A stretch of 64,000 nucleotides of DNA from Dermabacter sp. p3-SID358 (GTDB lineage: Bacteria; Actinomycetota; Actinomycetes; Actinomycetales; Dermabacteraceae). The translations under genes and the position numbers were made by a program. Location of the stretch: contig NZ_JALXOZ010000007.1 in assembly GCF_025147465.1 (NCBI RefSeq), positions 1-64,000 of the forward strand. Direction: 5' to 3'. The stretch's first letter is position 1. Every line of letters begins with the position of its first letter. The notes below the pieces were generated by a model that saw nothing but the letters and a program-made list of their open reading frames with translations, did not search any database and was not told where the DNA came from. Shown piece after piece: positions 16,809-25,637 of this stretch.

Positions 16809-18989
16809 ATGCTCAGCAGGACTATCGGAGTCAGCGCCGCACTTCTCGGCTCTGACACAACTATCCACCCGATCCCCGGCTACGAACTCACCGCATTCAA
16901 GGGCGGCGACCTCGCAAACATCTCCGCGATCATCCTCGACCAGGATGACGTTGACGCGGGCAAGGTTGCCGAGATCAATGACTACGGTTTCGGCATTCCC
17001 GTGTTTGCCGCCGTGAAGAGCACCAAAGACACCACCAACCTCGAGGGCCTCCATGGCGTTATCGCCCTCGACGACCTCCAGGGCGACTACTTCGCTCGCC
17101 AGGTTGCCGCAGCCGCCGACAAGTTCGAAGACGAGGTCCTTCCCCCCTTCTTCGGCGCGCTCACGAAGTACTACAACCGCGGCTTCTCGCCGTTCGACTG
17201 CCCCGGCCACCAGGGCGGCCAGTTCTTCCGCCAGCACCCGGCCGGCCGTCGCTTCTTCGACTTCTACGGCGAAGAGCTCTTCCGCACCGACCTTTGTAAC
17301 GCCGACGTCGCTATGGGTGACCTCCTCATCCACGATGGCCCGCCCGTTCAGGCCACCGAAGCGGCCGCACGCATCTTCAACGCCGACAACACCTGGTTCA
17401 TCCTCAACGGCACCTCGTCCTCGAACAAGGTCGCCATCAACGCCGTTGTTGGCCCGGATGACCTCGTTCTGTTCGACCGCAACAACCACAAGTCGAACAT
17501 TCACGGCGGCCTTATCATGGCCGGCGGCAAGCCCGTCTACCTCGAGACCGCACGTAACGCGTTCGGCCTCATCGGTGGTATCGACGAGCACTGCTTCGAA
17601 GAGGACTACATCCGTGAGCGCCTCGAGAAGGTTGACCCCGAGCGTGCAAAGGCTGAGCGCCCGTTCCGCCTCGCGATCATCCAGCTCGGCACCTACGACG
17701 GCACGATCTACAACGCCCGCCAGGTCGTCGACAAGATCGGTCACCTCTGTGACTACATCCTGTTCGACTCCGCATGGGTTGGCTACGAGCAGTGGATCGA
17801 CATCATGAAGGAAGGCTCGCCGATGCTCCTCGAGCTCGACGAGAACGACCCCGGTATCCTTGTGACCCAGTCGGTGCACAAGCAGCAGGCTGGCTTCTCG
17901 CAGGCCTCGCAGATCCACAAGAAGGACTCGCACATCAAGGGCCAGGATCGGTACGTGAACTTTGACCAGTTCAACAACTCGTACATGATGCACGCCTCGA
18001 CGAGCCCCTACTACCCGCTGTTCGCTTCGCTCGACATCAACGCCAAGATGCACGAGAACGGCGCCGGCGAGAAGCTGTGGGACGAAGCCCTCAAGAACTC
18101 GATTGAGGCTCGTAAGCTCATCCTCGGCAACCTCAAGCTCCTCAAGCCGTTCGTGCCCACGACGGTTGATGGAAAGCCGTGGGAGTCGTACGACACCGAG
18201 ACCATCGCCTCGAACCGCAAGTTCTTCGAGTTCCACCCGGGCGAGCAGTGGCACGGTTTCGACAGCTACGTCGAAGGTCAGTACTTCGTCGACCCGATGA
18301 AGCTCCTGCTCACCACCCCGGGTCTCATCAACAAGACCGGTGGTTTCGAGTACGAGGACTTCGGTATTCCGGCGAACATCCTCGCGAACTACCTGCGCAC
18401 GCAGGGCATCGTTCCCGAGAAGTGTGACCTCAACTCGATCCTGTTCCTCCTCACCCCGGCGGACACGATCCAGAAGTACTCGAACCTCGTCGCTGCACTT
18501 CGCCGCTTCGAGGAAGCTGTCGAGAAGGACGTTCCTCTTCAGGAGGTTCTCCCGGAGATCTACGCTGCGCACGAGGACCGCTACCGCGGTTACACGATCC
18601 GCCAGCTTTGCCAGGAGATGCACGACTTCTACAAGAACCGCACGGTTGCTCAGCTCCAGAAGGACATGTTCCGCGAGGAAAACTTCCCGAAGGTCGAAAT
18701 GACCCCGCAGGAGGCAAACGTCGAGTTCATCCGTGGCAACGTCGACTTCCTGCCCATCGAAGAGTGCAAGGGTCGCATCGCGGCCGAGGGCGCTCTCCCC
18801 TACCCCCCGGGTGTCGTCGTGGTTGTTCCCGGTGAGGTCTGGGGCGGCCCGCAGTACGACTACTTCATGGCACTTGAAGAGGGCATCAACCAGCTGCCCG
18901 GCTTCGCTCCTGAGCTCCAGGGCGTTCACATGGTGACCGAAGAAGACGGCCGCCAGCGTGCCTACGGGTACGTCATCCGCAACAAGTAA
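16809..18989 (+). CDS. speF: inducible ornithine decarboxylase
   Basis: PLP-dependent decarboxylase converting ornithine to putrescine and CO2, consuming a proton; 726 residues, the length of enterobacterial SpeF (about 730). It has the N-terminal wing domain (~1-110), the PLP fold with the Schiff-base lysine in TQSVHKQQAGFSQ (Lys358), and the C-terminal Orn/Lys/Arg decarboxylase domain. Long blocks (for example GTYDGTIYNARQVVDKIGH and SHIKGQ) agree with E. coli SpeF as I recall it, closer than expected for an actinobacterium. I start at ATG 16809, which has AAGGAAAG just upstream; an in-frame extension to 16617 covers the leader. The next gene, potE, completes the usual ornithine/putrescine acid-resistance pair. 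Confidence 0.93.
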   Translation: MLSRTIGVSAALLGSDTTIHPIPGYELTAFKGGDLANISAIILDQDDVDAGKVAEINDYGFGIPVFAAVKSTKDTTNLEGLHGVIALDDLQGDYFARQVAAAADKFEDEVLPPFFGALTKYYNRGFSPFDCPGHQGGQFFRQHPAGRRFFDFYGEELFRTDLCNADVAMGDLLIHDGPPVQATEAAARIFNADNTWFILNGTSSSNKVAINAVVGPDDLVLFDRNNHKSNIHGGLIMAGGKPVYLETARNAFGLIGGIDEHCFEEDYIRERLEKVDPERAKAERPFRLAIIQLGTYDGTIYNARQVVDKIGHLCDYILFDSAWVGYEQWIDIMKEGSPMLLELDENDPGILVTQSVHKQQAGFSQASQIHKKDSHIKGQDRYVNFDQFNNSYMMHASTSPYYPLFASLDINAKMHENGAGEKLWDEALKNSIEARKLILGNLKLLKPFVPTTVDGKPWESYDTETIASNRKFFEFHPGEQWHGFDSYVEGQYFVDPMKLLLTTPGLINKTGGFEYEDFGIPANILANYLRTQGIVPEKCDLNSILFLLTPADTIQKYSNLVAALRRFEEAVEKDVPLQEVLPEIYAAHEDRYRGYTIRQLCQEMHDFYKNRTVAQLQKDMFREENFPKVEMTPQEANVEFIRGNVDFLPIEECKGRIAAEGALPYPPGVVVVVPGEVWGGPQYDYFMALEEGINQLPGFAPELQGVHMVTEEDGRQRAYGYVIRNK

Positions 18990-19005
18990 TTCCAGAGCAA
19001 GGCTT

Positions 19006-19034
19006 GGGGTGGGAGAGCCCAGCTCTCCCACCCC
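19006..19034 (+). other. intercistronic hairpin between speF and potE
   Basis: A perfect 13-bp stem (GGGGTGGGAGAGC and its complement) with a 3-base loop lies 17 bp after the speF stop. It has no U-run, so it is more likely an mRNA stabiliser or partial terminator setting the speF:potE ratio than a full stop. Confidence 0.6.
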
Positions 19035-19066
19035 TCCTTCCTGACACGATCTAAAGGTCACAACTC

Positions 19067-20467
19067 ATGTCTCAGACTCCTCAACGCAAGAAGATGGGCG
19101 TTGTCCAGCTCACCATCCTCACGATGGTGAACATGATGGGCTCCGGCATCATCATGCTTCCCACGAAGCTCGCCGAAGTCGGCACCGTCTCCATCCTTTC
19201 CTGGATCGTCACCGCGACTGGTGCGACCCTCCTCGCCTACGCCTTCGCTATGGCTGGCCGCTACTCGAAGCGCCCCGGCGGCATGGGCGGCTACTCCGAA
19301 TATGCCTTCGGCAAGGCCGGTAACTTCACCGCAAACTTCACGTACTTCATTTCGCTCGTGATCGCGAACATCGCGATTGCTATTTCGGCTGTCGGCTACG
19401 CCCTGTCGTTCGTACAGGTCGACACCTCGAAGATGGCGAACGGCCCCGTCATCGTCGGCCTCCTCACCATCGCCACCCTCTGGCTCGCGACCGTTCTCAA
19501 CTTCGGTGGCGCTTCCATTACCGGTAAGATCTCCTCGATCACTATTTGGGGCGTCATCATCCCGGTGTTCTTCATCTGCATCTTCGGCTGGTTCTGGTTC
19601 GACGGTGGCCTGTGGATCGACTCGTGGAACCCGCACGGCTACAACATGTTCGAAGCCATCAGCATGTCGATCTCGATGACCCTCTGGGCGTTCCTCGGCC
19701 TCGAGTCCGCTTCGGCGAACTCCGACGCCGTTGAGAACCCCGAGAAGAACGTTCCCCGCGCGGTGCTCTACGGCACCATCGGCGCTGCTGTTCTCTACAT
19801 CATCTCGACCAACGTGATCGCCGGTATCGTCAACAACGCCGAGCTCGCCTCGTCGGACGGCCCGTTCGGTCTCGTGTTCTCGCAGATGTTCAACCCGGTC
19901 ATCGGCCGCATCGTTCTTGGCCTCATGGTTATCTCCTGCTTCGGTTCGCTGCTCGGTTGGCAGTTCACCATCGCCGAGGTTGCCCGCTCGATGGCTCTCG
20001 TGCGCATGTTCCCGAAGTGGTTCACCAAGCTTTCGAAGAACGGTGCTCCGATCCTCGGTATGGTCATCATTACCGCGGTTCAGACCCTCATCACCTTCAT
20101 GACCATGAGCCCCGAGCTCTCGAAGCAGTTCGAGGTCCTCGTGAACCTCGCAGTGGTCACGAACGTCATGCCGTACATCCTCTCGATGGCTGCGCTCGCC
20201 GCGCTCATGTTCGCCGAGAAGGTTCCCGCGAAGACGCGTCGCACGACCGTCGTCATCGCCTTCATCTCGCTTCTCTACAGCCTCTACGCTCTCTACGCCG
20301 CCGGCGCCGAGGCGTTCGTTGGTGGCTGCCTCGTGACCTTCCTCGGTTGGGGCTTCTTCGGCCTCATCGTTCCGAAGCTCATCAAGCAGGGCGAGATGCA
20401 CCTCGAGCCCGTTGGCACCGACCCGGAGGCGCTTGCCGCCGCCGAAGCCGAGGCTGCACAGGCCTGA
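19067..20467 (+). CDS. potE: putrescine/ornithine antiporter
   Basis: APC-family exchanger, 466 residues, about 12 membrane helices, swapping internal putrescine for external ornithine. The N-terminus KMGVVQLTILTMVNMMGSG and phrases such as AFLGLESASAN and CFGSLLGWQFTIA are nearly the same as in E. coli PotE as I remember it. This fixes the substrate better than a generic APC call and supports SpeF rather than a lysine or arginine decarboxylase upstream. The C-terminus ends in an Ala/Glu-rich tail. Codon use is strongly C/G-ending, like the host, so if the operon was acquired it has adapted. AAAGG lies about 7 bases before the ATG. Confidence 0.93.
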   Translation: MSQTPQRKKMGVVQLTILTMVNMMGSGIIMLPTKLAEVGTVSILSWIVTATGATLLAYAFAMAGRYSKRPGGMGGYSEYAFGKAGNFTANFTYFISLVIANIAIAISAVGYALSFVQVDTSKMANGPVIVGLLTIATLWLATVLNFGGASITGKISSITIWGVIIPVFFICIFGWFWFDGGLWIDSWNPHGYNMFEAISMSISMTLWAFLGLESASANSDAVENPEKNVPRAVLYGTIGAAVLYIISTNVIAGIVNNAELASSDGPFGLVFSQMFNPVIGRIVLGLMVISCFGSLLGWQFTIAEVARSMALVRMFPKWFTKLSKNGAPILGMVIITAVQTLITFMTMSPELSKQFEVLVNLAVVTNVMPYILSMAALAALMFAEKVPAKTRRTTVVIAFISLLYSLYALYAAGAEAFVGGCLVTFLGWGFFGLIVPKLIKQGEMHLEPVGTDPEALAAAEAEAAQA

Positions 20468-20513
20468 TAGGCATCGAGCTAACCTAGCTCGCTCTCTTTC
20501 CGAGAAATGCTCC

Positions 20514-20545
20514 CGCTCCCCCTTGGGGACCGGGGGCGTTTCTTT
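20514..20545 (+). terminator. terminator after potE
   Basis: CGCTCCCC pairs with GGGGGCG (one G-T pair) around a short loop and is followed by TTTCTTTA. Confidence 0.7.
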
Positions 20546-20722
20546 ATGCGGGGCGGTATGGGACCGGAGGCGCTCCTCGCCGGGTTCGGCGTGCGGGGAG
20601 CCCCCCTTCACCGGGAGCGGTTCGGCACACAAAGAGCCACTGGAACCGTACCCCTCGTGGGCAGGTGCACGCTTGGCGCAGAAGGATCCGACGCTCGCCC
20701 GGCAACCGTCGGACCCCAATTC

Positions 20723-20792
20723 TTGAGGGTGAAGAAAAACGCCGTGATGACCTCGATTTGTGGCATACCCCTGCAGTCTTCTCCACCCTCAG
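20723..20792. repeat. 70-bp hairpin repeat with GGTGAAGAAAAA ends, copy 1
   Basis: Inverted ends TTGAGGGTGAAGA and TCTTCTCCACCCTCAG flank a central ~40 bp. The unit at 25395-25463 has the same architecture. The rest of 20546-20876 shows no gene. Confidence 0.5.
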
Positions 20793-20876
20793 CCCAGGCA
20801 GCCAAGGCGCACCCCCTACCCCTACCCCCTTTTCTCCTTCCCCTAACTCTGACCCTGCCCCCCCTTTAAGGCATAG

Positions 20877-20909
20877 CAAAAGCGGCCGCCCCGACAGGAA
20901 CGGCCGCTT
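20877..20909 (-). terminator. terminator of lysS
   Basis: On the minus strand AAGCGGCCG and CGGCCGCTTTT form a 9-bp stem with a 12-base loop and a T-run, 22 bp after the lysS stop. Confidence 0.8.
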
Positions 20910-20931
20910 GCCTTACGCTCAAGCGCGGTGT

Positions 20932-22467
20932 TTACTCCGCGATCGGCTTCACGAGCGGGAAGAGGATCGTGTCACGGATACCGAGACCGGTGATGGTCTG
21001 CAGCACGCGGTCGATGCCCATGCCCATGCCACCCGACGGCGGGAAGCCGTACTCCATGGCATCGCAGAAGTCTTCGTCGTAACGCATCGCGTCTTCATCG
21101 CCACCGGCGGCGAGCTGTGCCTGCTGCACGAAGCGCTCACGCTGGATGACCGGGTCGGCGAGCTCGGAGTAGGCGGTGCCAATTTCCGAACCGCGAATGT
21201 AGAGGTCCCACTTCTCGACGACGCCTTCACGCTCGCGGTGGTCGCGTGTGAGCGGGCTCGTTTCGACCGGATAGTTCATGACGAACACGGGCGCGTAGAG
21301 CTCTTCATCGGGAACGAGGTGCTCCCAGATCTCTTCGACGAGCTTGCCGTGGCCGAGCTTTTCTTCATCAACCTCGACTTCGAACTTGCGCGCGAGTTCG
21401 CGAAGATGCTCGACGGACGTTTCAGGCGTGATCTCTTCGCCGGCGTGAGTGGAAAGGCTCTCGTAGAGGTCGATGCGCTTCCATTCGCCACCGAGGTCAA
21501 ACTCGGTGCCATCGGCAAGCGTGACGAGAGTCGAGCCGGTCGCGGCGATCGCGGCGTTCTGGATGATCTCGCGAGCGAGTTCAGCCATGCCGTTGTAGTC
21601 GGAGTACGACTGGTAGCACTCGAGCATCGTGAACTCGGGCGAGTGGGTCGAATCAGCGCCTTCGTTGCGGAAGTTGCGGTTGATCTCAAACACGCGGTCG
21701 AGACCACCCACGACGGCGCGCTTGAGGAACAGCTCGGGGGCGATGCGCAGGTAGAGCTCCATGTCGAACGCATTCATGTGCGTCGAGAAGGGGCGCGCCG
21801 AGGCACCCGAGGGGATCGTCTGGAGCATCGGGGTCTCGGCTTCAAGGAAGTCGTGGCCGTGAAGGGTCTCGCGGATCGACTGCAGAACGCGCATGCGAAG
21901 GCGCGCGATGCGCTGCGCCTCGGGGTTCGTGATGAGGTCGACGTAGCGGCGGCGCACGCGAACCTCTTCACTCAGGTCACCGTGGAGGTTCGGAAGCGGG
22001 CGAACAGCCTTGGAAGCCATCTCCCAGCGATCGGCGAACACGGAAAGTTCGCCGCGACGCGATGTGCCGATAGTGCCGTGCACGAAGAGGTGGTCACCGA
22101 TATCCACGAGGGAACGGAAGTCGTTGAAGGCTTCTTCGCCGATAGCCTTGAAATTCAGCATGGCCTGCAGGCGAGTGTGGTCGCCAGCCTGAAGAGCGAC
22201 GAAGATGAGCTTTCCGGTTTCACGAATGTGGATGACGCGGCCTGCGAGACCAACGACTCGATCCGTCATTTCACCGGCCTCGAGACCACTAAACTCCTTG
22301 ACGACCTCGGGAATCGTGGTCGTGAGCTCCACACCTACCGGATAGGGGTGGCGGGAACCGCCCTCAAGCATCTCGGACCGCTTGCGCATTCGAACCGCAC
22401 GCTGATCCGAGCTAGGCATCTGAGCCTCGTCTGTGTGGCCACCATTCAGTTCAGGCACAACGATCAT
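20932..22467 (-). CDS. lysS: lysyl-tRNA synthetase, class II
   Basis: Charges tRNA-Lys. The N-terminal OB-fold anticodon-binding domain (~60-170) contains GKLIFVALQ. The class II catalytic core has motif 2 in FRNEGADSTHSPEFTMLE and motif 3 in GGMGMGIDRVLQTITG near the C-terminus. At 511 residues it is of normal size. The longest start (ATG 22467) has GGAA almost touching it. An internal ATG at 22419, preceded by GAGG at a normal distance, is a serious alternative and would give 495 residues. It is divergently transcribed from the exporter at 22719. Confidence 0.95.
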   Translation of the reverse strand: MIVVPELNGGHTDEAQMPSSDQRAVRMRKRSEMLEGGSRHPYPVGVELTTTIPEVVKEFSGLEAGEMTDRVVGLAGRVIHIRETGKLIFVALQAGDHTRLQAMLNFKAIGEEAFNDFRSLVDIGDHLFVHGTIGTSRRGELSVFADRWEMASKAVRPLPNLHGDLSEEVRVRRRYVDLITNPEAQRIARLRMRVLQSIRETLHGHDFLEAETPMLQTIPSGASARPFSTHMNAFDMELYLRIAPELFLKRAVVGGLDRVFEINRNFRNEGADSTHSPEFTMLECYQSYSDYNGMAELAREIIQNAAIAATGSTLVTLADGTEFDLGGEWKRIDLYESLSTHAGEEITPETSVEHLRELARKFEVEVDEEKLGHGKLVEEIWEHLVPDEELYAPVFVMNYPVETSPLTRDHREREGVVEKWDLYIRGSEIGTAYSELADPVIQRERFVQQAQLAAGGDEDAMRYDEDFCDAMEYGFPPSGGMGMGIDRVLQTITGLGIRDTILFPLVKPIAE

Positions 22468-22718
22468 TTCCTTTTCACGTGTACTGCGTTTTCAGAGTCG
22501 CTTTTCACCGGGTTTATGCGACCGGTGAGCGCCTCAATTTTATCACCAGCGCTGCGAGGGCGGCGGGCCTGCCGGGGTGTGGAACGAGGCGTGAAAAAGG
22601 CGCGGTGAGGGGTCCGACGCTCGCTGATGAAACGACGTTCCCCACATCTACGGGCCACCCGGTCACCCGTTCGGATATACTGAATCCATAAACTAAAGAT
22701 TTAAGACGGTGTATAGAA

Positions 22719-24272
22719 ATGTCGTGGAGAGCGCGCTGGGGTGCCCTAGCTGTCGTTCTGTTGCCAGTTTTCCTCATCAGCATCGATGTCACGGTTTTGA
22801 GCATCTCGCTCCCGGGCATCTCGCAGGATCTCCATCCGTCGGCTAACGAGCTTCTATGGATCGTCGATTCCTACTCGTTTGTGCTTGCGTGCCTGCTCAT
22901 TCTGATGGGCAAGTTTGGTGACAGCTTCGGTCGATTGCGTTTATTGATGTGGGGCTCCGCCCTGTTTGGTGCAGCCTCGATCATGTCGGGCTTCAGCACG
23001 TCGGCCGTCATGCTCATTATCGGGCGCTCCCTCCAGGGGCTCGGTGGGGCAACCCTCATGCCGTCAACTCTCGGCATGATCCGCCATATCTTCACCAAGC
23101 GCTCGGAAAGGCGCCTCGCGCTCGCACTGTGGTCGGCGGCGTTCTCGAGCGGTAGCGCCATCGGCCCACTGCTCGGCGGCATTCTTCTCGAGGTCGCGAA
23201 CTGGCGGTACGTGTTCTTCATCAACGTGCCGATCGTGATCGTCTTCGTAGTACTAGCGAAGCTCTACGTTCCTGAGTCGGATCGCGAGGAGGTCGGAAGA
23301 ATCGACCTCGTCTCCCCCGTCCTCTTGATTTTCTCAATCTTCGCACTCGTGCTGAGCTTCAAACTTCTTATCGACCACTTCGCGATCTGGCAAGTGGGCC
23401 TCCTGCTCGCGGGAGCTTTAGGTCTCGCGCTCTTCTGGCGCCGCCAGTACGTCGTGGAGAACCCCATCCTCGACGTGGACGTCGTGGCAGAGCCGACGTT
23501 CCGTTCGGCCACGGTCATTAATGGCATCGCGTATTTCATCACGATTGGCACGCTTTTCTTCTTCCCGCAATACCTCATGGTGGTGTCTGGACTTTCGCCA
23601 ATCGAGGCTGGCATGTGGGCACTGCCCATGGTTGTCGCGACAATTCTCGGTGCGCTCATCTCACCGATCTTCGCGCGCAAGGTCCGTTCAAATAAGCTCG
23701 TGGCGCTTGGTTTAGTCACGTGCGCGGTGGGTTGCCTCACGGTGCCGCTTCTCGTGACCGTCGAGTTCAACCCGTTCTTCTACTTCCTGTGTACATTCCT
23801 CATCGGGCTCGGGATCGGGTTTTCGGAGCCGCTCACGAACGACACGATTTTGTCATCAGCGCCGGATAAAGAAGCCGGCTCGGTTTCGGCGATTTCGGAA
23901 ACGGCGTATGAACTCGGTGGCGCGCTCGGCACGGCGGTGCTCGGCGGCGTAGGGATGCTCGCGTATCGGCTCTCACTGTCCTCGCGCGAAGCCGGCCTCG
24001 AGATCTCGGATCAGGTGCTCGAGGAGGCAAAACAGACGATCGGCTCTGCCTCGATACTTGCCGAGCCGGGAAATTCGACGAACCCTGATTTGGCGTGGAG
24101 TCTCGCAAAGGCGTCGTTCGTGGATGGCCAAAATGCAGCCATGTACCTCGCGGGCATCGCGGCCTTTGCCGCGGCCATCATCGCGCTACGCGGCATGCGC
24201 GCCGAACTCCACTTGAAGCTTCAGGACAAGCTCGGCGCAAAACCTCCTCAGGAGTCTCCTGACCTGCAATAA
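22719..24272 (+). CDS. DHA2-family drug exporter (QacA/SmvA-like)
   Basis: Second 14-helix MFS exporter of the window, 517 residues. The N-terminus carries motif D1-type IDVTVLSISLPGIS, the loop motif GKFGDSFGRLRL, and motif C within SGSAIGPLLGGILLE. It is only distantly similar to the exporter at 2479-4044 and has no regulator beside it. TATACT (22676-22681) is a candidate -10 box giving a ~30-base leader with no clear ribosome-binding site, so initiation efficiency is uncertain. Likely substrates are lipophilic cations or biocides by family, but this is not shown by the sequence. Confidence 0.9.
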   Translation: MSWRARWGALAVVLLPVFLISIDVTVLSISLPGISQDLHPSANELLWIVDSYSFVLACLLILMGKFGDSFGRLRLLMWGSALFGAASIMSGFSTSAVMLIIGRSLQGLGGATLMPSTLGMIRHIFTKRSERRLALALWSAAFSSGSAIGPLLGGILLEVANWRYVFFINVPIVIVFVVLAKLYVPESDREEVGRIDLVSPVLLIFSIFALVLSFKLLIDHFAIWQVGLLLAGALGLALFWRRQYVVENPILDVDVVAEPTFRSATVINGIAYFITIGTLFFFPQYLMVVSGLSPIEAGMWALPMVVATILGALISPIFARKVRSNKLVALGLVTCAVGCLTVPLLVTVEFNPFFYFLCTFLIGLGIGFSEPLTNDTILSSAPDKEAGSVSAISETAYELGGALGTAVLGGVGMLAYRLSLSSREAGLEISDQVLEEAKQTIGSASILAEPGNSTNPDLAWSLAKASFVDGQNAAMYLAGIAAFAAAIIALRGMRAELHLKLQDKLGAKPPQESPDLQ

Positions 24273-24310
24273 TGGACTTTTCAACACAGATTTTGCGCAG
24301 GTCCCCGCTC

Positions 24311-24316
24311 TAGACT
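24311..24316 (+). promoter_or_regulatory. -10 box of a probable leaderless transcript
   Basis: TAGACT ends six bases before the ATG of the GNAT gene, so transcription should begin at or next to the start codon; no ribosome site is present. Confidence 0.5.
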
Positions 24317-24322
24317 TTGGCC

Positions 24323-25315
24323 ATGGCTATCGTCGATACTCCTACTCCAGCCGACTACCCCGCCATCGCCGTGATTGCCCGGGATCTCTTGCGTGCCTCC
24401 GATCCATCCGTATCCTTCGACGGCACCGACCTCATCAACACGATCGAGGCGGGGCACCCTGCGATGGTGATTCGCGAGCACCGCGGCATCGACGGTGAGC
24501 CCGCAGCGCCCGTCGTTGCCTTCGCGATGGTGCACGATCACGCGCGCGGCCGCATCGATGCGAAATGGGCCGTGCGCCGCGGCGACGAGCTCTACATTGC
24601 TCACGCTGCCCGCTGCCTCGAGTGGATCGAGAAGCAGGCCCGGGCTCTCGGCGAGAAGCGCGGAGAGCACGGCTTCGTGATCGTCACCGAGGTTGGCCCT
24701 TCGGATAGCATCCGCGCGGAGGCTCTCACTGACGCCGGCTATGCAAAGGCCCGCAGCTGGGTGGTCATGGACCAGGACATCGCCGCGCGCATGCGGGAAA
24801 TCAAGCAGCGAGAGTCCGACGCTTCCCTGGCTCCCCACGTGGCTCCGAATGTGCGCGTACGCACCCTCGCCAACATCGATGATCGGCGCGCTGCACACCT
24901 GGCACTCGAGCACGCATTCGAGGACCACTTCAACCACTTTGAAGAGAGCTTCGACGAGTGGTGCGAGCGCACCGATTTATACGCGCACCACCGTTGGGAT
25001 CGCGACCTTCTGGCGGAACTGCACCCCGAAAACGGCTCGGAGCCAACCGTGATTGGCACGCTCATGACGTCGTGGTTACCCGAGTCGAAAACGGCCCACG
25101 TTGAATATCTCGGCGTGACGCGCGAAGGGCGCGGCAAGGGCGCGGCGCATGCTTTGCTTGAGGCGTTCTATGCGCTTGCCACCGAGCATGGTTTCACGAG
25201 GGGCGAGCTTTTCGTCGATGCCGATTCTCCGACGGGCGCGAACCTTGCCTACGAGAAGATGAAGTGGCGCCCAGACTTTCGCAAGGAGACATGGCACAAG
25301 GAAATCGCCCTCTAA
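24323..25315 (+). CDS. GNAT-family N-acetyltransferase (two-domain)
   Basis: A 330-residue protein with a divergent N-terminal GNAT-like half and a recognisable C-terminal acetyltransferase domain. In the latter, TREGRGKGAAHALLEAF is the acetyl-CoA pyrophosphate-binding loop, followed by FVDADSPTGANLAYEKM, the usual motif B region. The arrangement resembles actinobacterial tandem-GNAT proteins such as mycothiol synthase-like enzymes, but the substrate cannot be assigned. I choose ATG 24323 over an in-frame TTG two codons upstream. It appears to be transcribed alone. Confidence 0.8.
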   Translation: MAIVDTPTPADYPAIAVIARDLLRASDPSVSFDGTDLINTIEAGHPAMVIREHRGIDGEPAAPVVAFAMVHDHARGRIDAKWAVRRGDELYIAHAARCLEWIEKQARALGEKRGEHGFVIVTEVGPSDSIRAEALTDAGYAKARSWVVMDQDIAARMREIKQRESDASLAPHVAPNVRVRTLANIDDRRAAHLALEHAFEDHFNHFEESFDEWCERTDLYAHHRWDRDLLAELHPENGSEPTVIGTLMTSWLPESKTAHVEYLGVTREGRGKGAAHALLEAFYALATEHGFTRGELFVDADSPTGANLAYEKMKWRPDFRKETWHKEIAL

Positions 25316-25394
25316 TCTCGCGCCCCACCGGGGGCTCGACCTCCGCGACTCCCCTCCCGCCCCACCCCGCCCCACCCCACCCCGACCAGTTGAT

Positions 25395-25463
25395 TTCAAG
25401 GTGTAGAAAAACAACGTCATGGGCCCGTCTCGACGTTGCCTGGCCTCTTTTCTACACCCTGAA
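25395..25463. repeat. 69-bp hairpin repeat with GGTGTAGAAAA ends, copy 2
   Basis: TTCAAGGTGTAGAAAA and TTTTCTACACCCTGAA form the outer arms; AACGTC and GACGTT pair inside. Same design as 20723-20792. It lies in the convergent GNAT/guaA gap, which otherwise holds a C-rich tract (25360-25385) and the guaA terminator. Confidence 0.55.
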
Positions 25464-25583
25464 TGCCGTGTACCCGATTGGTACTGGACAGCACATAGAA
25501 CTACCGCCCCAAGGGAATGGCTCCTCGATAGCCGCAATGGGCCGCCGCAACCAGAACGGGTCTCAGGAGTGAGCCTCGCACAA

Positions 25584-25619
25584 CGAAAACGGGCCCGCTC
25601 CCACAGGGGAACGGGCCCG
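25584..25619 (-). terminator. terminator of guaA
   Basis: CGGGCCCG repeats as its own complement 14 bases apart; on the minus strand the second arm runs into TTTTCGTT. Confidence 0.8.
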
Positions 25620-25637
25620 CACCTCACACCTCGGGGG

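Noticed and set aside
16722..19061. 779-codon open frame on the minus strand opposite speF
   Set aside because: It mirrors the codon structure of speF, is rich in Val/Glu/Leu/Asp/Arg as antisense frames of GC-rich genes are, and shows no domain. The plus-strand frame is a clear SpeF.
19058..20719. 553-codon minus-strand frame opposite potE
   Set aside because: Its composition (His/Glu/Arg/Asp-rich) is typical of an antisense shadow of a membrane protein; PotE on the other strand is unmistakable.
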